Shown piece by piece: positions 1 through 12,626 of a DNA stretch of 20,040 bases. The translations under genes and the position numbers were made by a program. The notes beneath the pieces are model-generated. The model was not told where the DNA came from. It saw only the letters and a program-made list of their open reading frames with translations, and made no database searches. Every line of letters begins with the position of its first letter. Position 1 is the first letter of the stretch. This stretch comes from Pigoraptor chileana (taxonomy: Eukaryota > Opisthokonta > Filasterea). The stretch covers positions 1 to 20,040 of the forward strand of contig CALSCR010000727.1 of the NCBI GenBank assembly GCA_943704495.1, in the 5' to 3' direction.

Positions 1-263
1 GAGCGGAGCGCAACAGAGGGAAAGCAGAAGTGGCAATAAAAATCCGTCAATGCCAACAATACCAAACCAGACAGAGCGAATTGAACAGCCCCTCCCATAC
101 ACACACACACTGTCTCTCTCTCTCTCTCTTTCTTTTTTTCTAAGTTATCAAGGAACTGGTCACGATCAGTGTGCAATGCCACAGTGAAAGAGAGGCGCAC
201 AAACAAGCAAGCAAGAAAGGCACGCATACGCAGTCGCACACAGTCCCAATGGACATACACACG
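1..263. other. Downstream flank of the SREK1IP1-like gene
   Basis: Non-coding as far as I can see. It lies 3' of the minus-strand zinc-knuckle gene and must hold its 3' UTR. No AATAAA is visible on the minus strand here. A short CA then CT microsatellite occupies about 99-139. Confidence 0.5.
99..139. repeat. (CA)n-(CT)n-T-rich microsatellite
   Basis: A short run of CA is followed directly by about ten CT units and a T-rich end. It lies outside any coding exon, downstream of the minus-strand zinc-knuckle gene. Confidence 0.8.
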
Positions 264-982
264 CTACCAAGGCACGAGAACGCACCCCTCCCGCCGCTCT
301 TTCCGCTCCTCTGTTCGTCGCTTGCGTCGGTCACTCTCGCCCTCATCATCACTACTAGAATCATCATCACTGGACGATCGGTGCCTGTGCCGTGAGTGTT
401 TTTTCTTTTCCTTCCCCTCCTTCTTGCTCTTCCTGCTCTTTTTGTCCTTCTTATCCTTCTTGGCCTTCTTTTCCTTCCTTTCTTTTTTCTCCTTTGGTGG
501 CGGTGGCGGTGGTGGAGGGGGAGCCGGTCGCCGCGCGCCGTCGTCAGAGTCGCTCGTGTCACTCGATGATGTGCTGCTGATGTCCAGGTGCACCTCCTTC
601 TTTGGATCCACCCTTTCATCAACAAACAAGATAGCAAATTCGTAATTATCAGATAGAGTAGGTATACACTGATGCCTGAGTGAGTACCACATCTGGGCAA
701 ATATATGTTGTACGAAGGACAACCACAACAGCACAAAAATTAAAAAGGTCATTTGCATCTACAATTCTTATTCTGCGTACAGTAGTTATGCAAACAAAGG
801 ACCCAAAACGCCACAACTTACCTGATAAAGTTCATGCACTGGAAGGTAAGATGCCCAATCTGCCCGCATTTTTTGCACGCACCCACAGTCGAATTGATGG
901 CTTTCACGCCCAAACGAGCACCCAGATCTCTAATCTGGCGGGCTCGCTCGTTTGTCTCGCCTGATAGGAGTGGGTTGTCCAT
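264..982 (-). CDS. SREK1IP1: SREK1-interacting protein 1-like CCHC zinc-knuckle protein
   Basis: Two exons on the minus strand, 982-822 and 612-264, joined by a GT-AG intron (613-821) that splits an Arg codon. The protein is 169 aa, close to animal SREK1IP1 (about 155 aa). Seen: a CCHC zinc knuckle (C36, C39, H44, C49; GACKKCGQIGHLTFQC) followed across the intron by RVDPKKEVHLDISSTSS, then a run of nine Pro and a Lys/Glu-rich low-complexity tail with Ser/Asp clusters. The knuckle plus the VDPK..LD.SSTSS stretch is the family signature. Known for the family: a nuclear partner of the SR-related protein SREK1, acting in splice-site choice. Start: ATG at 982 has A at -3; an in-frame ATG at 1021 would add 13 residues without family likeness. 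The Lys/Glu tail is compositionally biased and cannot be aligned closely. The identification rests on the knuckle and the 17 residues after it. Confidence 0.85.
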
Positions 983-1822
983 TTTAAAATGAGTGTGGGA
1001 TACAATAGAAAACGAACGCAAAACAAAAATAACAATGTTGTATATATATATACAAGAGAGCGAGAGAGAGAGGAAAGAACTAAGAAACTATCCCACGCAA
1101 TCGTCACTCGAGTGATTACGCTTAGTGTTTAGATGCCACATACGGAACTACTACTGCCAAGACTGTGGATTTACGGCACCTACTTATGGACAGATTTCAT
1201 ATATATCGGAGTCCTGCAATTAAAGCAGCAACTTTTTGGTTATCAATAAGCAATTCATTCTTCGGAAAGGAAACGGAGCAAATGACGCTGGCGCGTGCAA
1301 AAAAAACGCACAACGAAAAGAGAGAGAGAAAGAAAGAAGAGACAGATACACGAGGGGGAATCAAACTGAGAGGCATTCGAGGCACACTCGCGGTCACACG
1401 AGAGAACGCCGGACTGGGATTGCGTTGAACTTGAGTGCAATTACATAACACGGCGCACAAACACAGCATTTGACTCATCAAGACATACAGCAAAGACAAA
1501 ACGAAAGAGAGACAGAGAGAACTATGTAGAATTCAAGTGAGTGCCTTGGGCGCTGTGCTGTGCCCAATGGACTCTTCAAAAGAGAAAGAAACGAGCGCGA
1601 AAGCGAGAGCGATATCACATTTTCGGAAGGCGCAGCGCAACAACCACATAAAGCAAAACCAGAGGCAAGAAAGCCTAAAGTAAGAAAAGAATCATTTAAT
1701 TCGCGACCGAAACGCAAGAGCAATTAGTCAAGGCCCCTCATTAAGCGATCGCCCCAGCGCAACGCAATTAATCCACTGCAGGGACAATGCTCCCTCGGCA
1801 GAGACAGTCTCTCCACACTTTC
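983..1822. other. Intergenic region between SREK1IP1-like and PKA-R genes
   Basis: About 840 bp holding the 3' UTR of the PKA regulatory subunit gene and the promoter of the zinc-knuckle gene, both on the minus strand. It contains a TATATATATA run at about 1038-1051, some 60 bp upstream of the zinc-knuckle ATG and plausible as a TATA element, and GA-rich tracts at about 1053-1076, 1319-1345 and 1504-1522. Short open frames on both strands show no recognisable protein and no splice structure. I see no gene here. Confidence 0.5.
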
Positions 1823-3950
1823 TTACTGCGAGGGCGACGGCGTTCGTCCAATGTTCAACTCCTTGAGCTGCTCAGCGTAGCGCTCAATGTTGCGCTTCAT
1901 GACGTCAGCGCAGGGGCCCAACAACCGCACAAACGCATCGACGTCCAGCGAAGCGCAGATGACCTCACCAACGGCACGCACGGTTGCCGCACGGGGCTTC
2001 TTTGTGATGAGAGCCAGCTCTGTTTGTGGCAAGTCGAGTGGGTTCGATTCAATGAGCACATATTCACACATACATACATACTCACACACATATCCATACA
2101 AACCCCCACCCCCCCTCTCCAGAAGACAAGGCATACCAGAAACATCCCTACTTCAGCACAACATGTGTACACACCTCCAAAGTAGTCTCCCTTCTTGTAT
2201 GTGGTAATCTGCTTCTCCTCATTGGGGTCTGCGTCGTCGTGCACGGTGCAGATGGCCTCCCCATACTCCACAAGGTAGAAACGGTCACCGACATCCCCCT
2301 GTCGAACGATAGTCTGCCCGTCCTGAAACGTGAGCGTCTCGAGGGCATCGGCAATCTTCACACGCTCGTAAGCCTCCAGCTGTTCCAAGAGAGGCACAGA
2401 CTCCAAAAAGCTCTCATACATGCGACGCTTGCGTGCCGTCGTGTCCATCAGAATGCGCCGAAAGGTGACACGGTCCATTGCCCACAGCAGCGCCGGCGAA
2501 GTGCACACAATGGTCGCAGCGCGCGGTGTGTTGTACATGAGGGCGAGCTCTCCAAAGCCGCCGCCGGCCTTGTATCCGCCGACGTGCTCCCCGGGGGGGT
2601 CAACTCCAACCTTGTTGACGTAAATGTCGAATGTGCCCTCGTCCACCACGTAAAAGTAGTCTCCGTCGTCGCCCTGCTGAATCACAACCTCACCGGCAGC
2701 GACAGTCTTCTCAAACATTGCGTTGACAACATCCTGCGACTGCTCCCGATCGAGACCGCTGAATAGAAAGTTCTTGGTGATGATCTCGCGAATGCGCTCC
2801 ATCTTCTCCTCGGACTTTGGAATGACCACCTTTTCATAATCGCTGTCGGGCTGCATTGACTCTGCGCTGACAGACTGACGGCGGCCGCGGCGCCCGGGGT
2901 TTGGCGATGCAACGGGCTGGAGGTGGATTTCTGCAATGACAACAAGCGAGATGTGCAACAGCAATGATGAATTGGATCTACTCAGATCTACAATGATGCA
3001 ATTGAGAGTAGAGACTTGACTAACACACTGATTTATCTGGGTATATATATGTATACTAAATATATATACATGATGGGAAAAATGTAAAAATCCTCAACCC
3101 CACAAAATTCATGAATGTTGGGTCAGCCGCACTCACCAACCCACACAACGCAACAGTGCTGTCTGCCACGTGATCTAATCTCCTGCTATCAATTATCACC
3201 GCCGATACTGAACAACAGAGGCACTGCAGACAACCCACCATCGCCAGGCTCGTGCACATTGGGCTCCTGTGTGCTCTCTTCTGTTTGTGTGCCGCTTGCA
3301 TGGGAATCCAACTCTATCACATTGACATCCGATTTGTTGTGGTGGCCATGCTCTGCAAGTATCCACGAAATGATAACAATAAATAAACACATGTTTTGCC
3401 ACTTGGTTTTGCCACTTGATATCATAGTGCAAGAGGTAGGGGTGGTGTAGTGAGTACACAACACACCAAGTGTGTATCATCGTCGTCCATGCGTATATAA
3501 TAAAACCGCTAATTGATTGATATACGCGGACTCCCACCGATCGACAGAAAGACGATGCGCGAGTCATTGTCTCAGTCGTCATTGCCATGGACTGCACAAA
3601 TAATAGACAACAAAAGTGATAGACACCCACCCGCAGGCGCACTTGCAACAGCCGCCTTCACGGGCGCAGCTCCAACAGACGACTTCTTGGGTCCACCGTA
3701 CATGTCTACACATAGTAATAATAATACATCAGCAGTGTGCTTTGAAACAATGGCATTCCCATTCAAAGTGCCTATTCCATAAGTAAAAATTGATGATGTC
3801 CGCACCTTCGCCATTCTTCAATCCAGTGAAATATCGGACACCAAATGCAATGATGTCGTCCGGCTGAGAGCGCAGCACTTCCCGTGTGAAGTTCTCAAGG
3901 ATGAGATCAAGCCCCTGGGGGAGCTGCCGGCGGGCGGCGTCACCGGGCAT
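1823..3950 (-). CDS. cAMP-dependent protein kinase (PKA) regulatory subunit
   Basis: Five exons: 3950-3806, 3705-3631, 3352-3239, 2930-2175 and 2019-1823; 428 aa, slightly longer than typical PKA-R (380-400). All four introns are GT-AG and phase 1. Domains: an RIIa dimerisation/docking helix pair at residues 10-46 ([17 protein letters not shown]); a long linker (47-124) rich in His, Glu and Thr; the inhibitor site RRQS (128-131), whose Ser suggests a type II-like, autophosphorylated site; cyclic-nucleotide-binding domain A (about 156-275) with phosphate-binding cassette [15 protein letters not shown] (E239, R248); and domain B (about 276-400) with [15 protein letters not shown] (E364, R373). 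The cassette Glu and Arg that hold cAMP are intact in both domains, so both should bind cAMP. Known role: binds and silences the PKA catalytic subunit until cAMP arrives; the N-terminal helices dimerise and dock to AKAP-type anchors. Glu364 is encoded across the last intron. ATG 3950 is the first in-frame start before the docking domain. Confidence 0.95.
3393..3418. repeat. Perfect 13-bp tandem duplication
   Basis: GTTTTGCCACTTG occurs twice back to back (3393-3405 and 3406-3418). It lies in intron 2 of the PKA regulatory subunit gene and does not affect the reading frame. Confidence 0.9.
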
Positions 3951-4510
3951 TCTTTAGGCGCGCGAGTTTATGAGCGATGGGGAGTGGATGTGGGCGGTGA
4001 CTGACGTGGGATCGCGTCAGCAAACAGTCGAAATCGACAATCCAGACCCAGACCACTTTCACACACAGACGAGCGGTTCGAATGGAAGTTCTGCTATGAT
4101 CACGGGCATACACAAGTCATTGGTGGTTGAGAACAAGATGAAGTCGTGTGGAATAGAGAGTGTGCATCCTCAGCCCCTTCCGCAAACGATACCACACAAT
4201 GAAGTGACCACAACAATCAAATCTAAAGTCACCAGACGCAATCTTCGGGATCCAGTTTTGGGGATCGATCAAGAATGTATAGGGTGCGTGTATGAGTGTA
4301 TGTGTTTGTTGAATCTTCAGTCCAAGTTCACATCACAATTAGTAAACAACCAAAAAAACAAACCTGCAAAGTATAAGCAACCAATAAGTGCGGAAACAAC
4401 AACGCAAATCCACAGATACGAATAGGAAGATGAGTGCGAGGAAAAAAAGAAGAAAATAGTTGTTCCACAACTGTCCTCTGCGTTCAAACGACAAACGACA
4501 ACAAAGGCAC

Positions 4511-4542
<32 letters not shown>

Positions 4543-4858
4543 TGAGTTCGTTTGGAGGGAGCGGATGACGCCGTCGCCGGGTGATTGAAATAACGACCGG
4601 GGCCATACATAAGCGATAGTGAGCGAAGTGGTCGATTTTGTGGCGCCTGGCAACCAAATTTACTCTGGGTTATCCGCGATTACTCCGCCCTGACTCCGAG
4701 TCACAACCCTGGCCTTAACTCGGCAAGGTTCGGGTCTCAATATATGTTGAAGCAGTAGACAGAGATAAACATGAGTGTTGCATGCACTGGAACGGTGTGC
4801 GCAGGACACAGAAGACAAACACGAGTGTGTGTGTTTGCACACCGGTTATTCCCTAACC
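3951..4858. promoter_or_regulatory. Divergent promoter region between PKA-R and nucleotidyltransferase
   Basis: These 908 bp separate the start codons of two head-to-head genes, so both promoters should lie here. A TGACGTGG element (4002-4009), which is a CRE half-site plus E-box-like edge, sits about 52 bp upstream of the PKA-R ATG. A (CA)n tract occupies 4508-4542. An open frame at 3970-4425 on the plus strand has no recognisable content. No tRNA or other RNA gene is apparent. Confidence 0.45.
4508..4542. repeat. (CA)n microsatellite
   Basis: About 17 CA units with one CG interruption, in the divergent intergenic region. Confidence 0.9.
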
Positions 4859-5704
4859 ATGCGCGTTGTGCTGCTTGCCGGTGGATATGGCACACGCCTC
4901 GAGCAAGGCTTTCGTGCAGATGCGACTGGTCGGTTTGCGCACTTGATTGGCGTCCCAAAGCCCCTTGTGCCCGTAGGAGATGTACCCCTCCTCAGCCACT
5001 GGATCCGCCTGATCGATCTACTACTTGCGAAACGGGACGCACAGCAAATAGACGAAACTGTTCTTGTCACCAATGACCTTCATTGTGGCAAATTTACCGC
5101 TTGGGCGGCCGCGGAAGGATGCGATGCGGTCGGGAAGCCGCGCGTACGTGTTGTGAGCGACGGCACGTCAACAAACGACACACGACTGGGCGCAGTGGCC
5201 GACATCAAGCTTGCTGCAGATGCATTCGACAGTGTCGATGACGTCGTTGTAATCGGCGGAGATACTCTATTTCGTGATGATTTTTCTCTTGCTGAAACGG
5301 CGCGTTACTTTCGGTCGCTTCCGCTGGGATCTTCTCTCGTTCTTTCGTATGAATGCGAGGACCCTCGCAAGCACGGCATTATCGTCGTGGATGGGACCTC
5401 GAACCCACCGAATCGTGTCGTGGACTTCATCGAAAAGCCAACGCCAGAACAGACGACATCGCGACTTGCATGTCCGTGCTTTTACATTCTGTCCAGTGAG
5501 GCGATGCAACTGTTGCGGCGGTTCCTGGAGGAGAAGCGAAATGCGCCACTGCACGAGAGGGACGCCACTGGAAACGCAATAGCATACATTCAGCGACACT
5601 CTCCCGTATACGCGCTCGGAATCTCTGGAAGATTTGATGTTGGCGATGTGAAGACGTATGTGGATTGCTGCGACTATTTTACCGAAAAGGCGCGTCTCAA
5701 GTGA
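4859..5704 (+). CDS. Sugar-phosphate nucleotidyltransferase (NTP_transferase family)
   Basis: Single-exon gene, 281 aa from ATG 4859. Seen: the nucleotide-binding start VVLLAGGYGTRL (3-14), then PKPLVPVGDVPLL (33-45) after a longer-than-usual insert (15-32); TRLGAVADI (108-116), matching the position of LGTAGA in the family; IGGDTLF (132-138), whose D135 is the expected metal ligand; IEKP (191-194) for sugar binding; and GRFDVGDVKTY (257-267), matching the second metal-Asp region. The fold is the GT-A-like pyrophosphorylase of the RmlA / glucose-1-phosphate thymidylyltransferase type: NTP + sugar-1-phosphate gives NDP-sugar + PPi. There is no C-terminal left-handed beta-helix and no targeting signal, so it is probably a short cytosolic enzyme. 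The exact sugar and nucleotide cannot be read from sequence. An in-frame ATG at 4775 would add 28 residues that look unlike the family; 4859 puts the Rossmann strand at residue 2, as is usual. It is the only intronless gene in the window. Confidence 0.88.
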   Translation: MRVVLLAGGYGTRLEQGFRADATGRFAHLIGVPKPLVPVGDVPLLSHWIRLIDLLLAKRDAQQIDETVLVTNDLHCGKFTAWAAAEGCDAVGKPRVRVVSDGTSTNDTRLGAVADIKLAADAFDSVDDVVVIGGDTLFRDDFSLAETARYFRSLPLGSSLVLSYECEDPRKHGIIVVDGTSNPPNRVVDFIEKPTPEQTTSRLACPCFYILSSEAMQLLRRFLEEKRNAPLHERDATGNAIAYIQRHSPVYALGISGRFDVGDVKTYVDCCDYFTEKARLK

Positions 5705-5948
5705 CAACTTGTTTGAAGAAACGAATGCGCAATTATTTATGACCAACGCCGGCAAAAAAGACACAAAAAAAAATACACTCACGCAATGCTCAATGTGAGG
5801 GGATGGAGTGTTGCGACACTTGATACCCATGACATGATGTCATTCAAGTAACGGAAGCAACACACACAGTAAAAGCCGAAACGCAAACAAAACACAGACA
5901 AAGCACACAACACAATAACACCGCACACACGCACGCAGGGAGATGCAC

Positions 5949-10039
<4,091 letters not shown>

Positions 10040-10448
10040 CTTTAAAAGTGGATGAAGACACTCCTCAACACAAACCACGGCAGATCCCCCTCCCCCAAAA
10101 GTGCGAAATAAAACGTACGTTCACAAGAGCGAAAAAAGTCTACCACGTTGTTGGTGTTTCTTATATATTATAGGTAGTGTGTGCGTTGATGCATCGTCCG
10201 CAGATCCGGAAACCCCGAGGTATGTGCGGTGAGGAATTTTTGGTTTTTCAAAATCAATGCGCCATATACTCCAAATATGGATATAATATAGACATTAAGG
10301 CTTTATTAAGAATACTATTAAGCATTATAGCTATATGTGTATATACATTAAGTATTACATTGCCACAATAGGTTTTAATACTTTAAATAGTATCCAGAGA
10401 CACAGCCATTTTGAACCGCGCTTTTTTGGTTTCCCGCCCGATTTGTGC

Positions 10449-10540
10449 GCGCGCACACACACACACACGCACAGACACACAACACACACTCACCCACACA
10501 CTCACACACACACACTGGCACACAAACACACACACACACT
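10449..10540. repeat. CA-rich microsatellite block
   Basis: An imperfect (CA)n array of about 90 bp with CG, CT and AA interruptions, in the divergent intergenic region. Confidence 0.9.
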
Positions 10541-10808
10541 CCACCTTCACTACACGGGCGTACTGTGGTGCGGCATATCCCCTTGTGTTTCGCCATGACG
10601 CTCACATTACGCGCAGGACTCCCGAGCCCAAACCCAAAACACCCATGCACTAACCGACGATTATGACATCGTTCAGTACCTCACGCTAATCTACGAGCTT
10701 AAGCATCAACCTCGGAATCGAGAGTTTGCAGTCAATAGCGGCTTTTATCATTTGCATTCGGAAAACTCTTTGAAAGCAGACTTGCTTTTCCACAAATTGT
10801 TTCGTTGG

Positions 10809-10816
10809 TGACGTCA
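10809..10816. promoter_or_regulatory. Consensus cAMP-response element (TGACGTCA)
   Basis: A perfect palindromic CRE lies 20 bases upstream of the DEK ATG. In opisthokonts this is the binding site of CREB/ATF bZIP factors. So close to the ATG it may lie in the 5' leader or at the transcription start. An 8-mer can occur by chance, so the role is inferred. Confidence 0.4.
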
Positions 10817-10835
10817 GCTACTTAGAACACAGAGA

Positions 10836-12571
10836 ATGGTGGACGACGCAAAGGTTGAAGCAGCCGCGGATGCGACGGTTGCCGAGGCAACTCCAGCGGT
10901 TGAGGAGAAAGAAAAGGCGGCCGTGAGTTTCGGTTTCCGTTTGCGCACTACTTTGGTTCTTTGTTTTTGTTTGTTGTGTTGTTTATCTTGTTGCAATGAT
11001 GCATCATTTCACGCACTATATGCGCGCATGGTAAACTCAAACATACACACATTTGTGTGTGTTGCGTTTGTGTATTTTGCTGCCTGTTGAATACTCAGCC
11101 CAAGGCCAAGGCGCCCCGTGCCAAGAAGGAGAAGCCTGCCAAGAAGGAGGCGGAGGTGGAGGGCGAGGGCGAAGGCGAGGCACCAAAGTCCATATTCGAC
11201 ACGACTGAGGTCCTGGTGGGTTGTTTTTTACGCGCTGGCATTTGGATTGGGAGCATGTATTGGTTGCCATGAAGATCGACATGTGTACAAACAGATCATT
11301 TGCTTTGTTAGTGTGTGTCTGTTGATGACTTTGGTGCGAGCCTGTAGTGACCCTCCATCCGCCTCTTTGAATTGCATATCATTATCTGGTTGTGTGTGAT
11401 ACCGTGTTTTGTTTGTGCACACACAGCGAACGGAGCGCCGGCGGTCTGCCCCCCAGCGCTTGGAGGCGACTTCCACTGCTACTCCTAAGAAGGAGGTTAC
11501 TATCCCCAACGGCAAGGGCACTGCCTTTGCCGATATCCCGAACATCAAGCAGTTCATTGAGAGGTATGTGTGTATGTGTGTGTTTGTTTTGAGTGTATGT
11601 ATGTGCGTGTATGATGTTGTGTGTCTATGTGTCTCTGTGTGCTTGTTTTGAGTGTATGTGTGTGCATGTGTCTGTGTATATGTGTGTGTTTGTTTTGAGA
11701 CTGTGCTGGGAATGTTTATGCTGCGTGTGTGTGTCATTATCTGTACCAAATGATCTGCAGCGCATTGGATGGGCATTTTTCATCGGTAATATACACATGA
11801 TCCAAAATTCAGTTATCCCCTGCACTACCCTCCCATTCCCCGTATGCTTCGTCGTCCCAGGCATACTTCGAAGGATCTTAAGTTATATCACACGTTTCTC
11901 TTTGGCGCCCATGGACGCGAGCTTCAGTTCAAGGACCATCTCCGCAAGTTCAAGGTGCGTGTGTATGTGTGCACTTGTGTGTATTCGTGCGCGTGTGTGC
12001 CTGTCGACATGTGTGTGCTCTTTAGAAGTCATGTGGGTGGATGCATATGATTCTGCGTTGTGAATTCATGTTCTGTCATTCTGCGTATGCTGCTGTGTTT
12101 GTGGTCGTCAGCTGTTTGTGTTTTTGATTGTATTATATGTGTGCTTACTTTTGTTTGATGTTTTTTTCTTAACACTTTCTGCTCGCCTTTGGTTTATGCT
12201 CTTTCCGCAATGCATTTGCATGCGCGCACAGGGATTCGACTTCAAGGATGATGCAGACCGCAAGAAGAAGAGTGCTTCACTGGAATCGAAGAGCGTAAGT
12301 ATCTGCGGATGACACACTGGGAGTAACGGAAGACAACTGCAAAATGTTACTTTTTTCGGCTGTTTTTGGTCTGTTCCACTCGACAGCTATTGTGAAGCAG
12401 AATTGAATCGCACGAATCTCTGTGGGGATTAATGGCGTAGCCGCATCTGTGTGATTTTGTTCATATCGAAGCCAACGCGCGCACTGTTGATCTATCAACA
12501 CATTCTTGCCATGTGACGTTCACTTTCACACGCTTCACGAAACTCTAATTCCACCCTCTAATTCCACCTCT

Positions 12572-12626
<55 letters not shown>

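Larger units (their letters stand above)
10040..10835. promoter_or_regulatory. Divergent promoter region between MAPK15 and DEK
   Basis: These 796 bp separate two head-to-head start codons. The region holds a TATATATTATA run (about 10161-10171, some 125 bp upstream of the kinase ATG), an AT-rich block at about 10260-10390, a CA-rich tract at 10449-10540, and a perfect CRE at 10809-10816 beside the DEK start. Open frames here are CA-repeat translations and carry no recognisable protein. Confidence 0.5.

Noticed and set aside
169-645. 158-aa open frame on the plus strand rich in Ser, Phe and Gly
   Set aside because: It is antisense to the Lys/Glu and poly-Pro coding of the zinc-knuckle gene, a composition artefact.
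1900-1907. TGACGTCA palindrome
   Set aside because: It lies inside the last coding exon of the PKA regulatory subunit and is explained by codons there.
3970-4425. 151-aa open frame in the divergent promoter
   Set aside because: No recognisable motif and no splice partner; the composition looks random and it lies where two promoters are expected.
4660-4745. Possible tRNA-like stretch with GGTTCGGGTC
   Set aside because: No matching T-stem complement and no acceptor or anticodon stem could be drawn on either strand.
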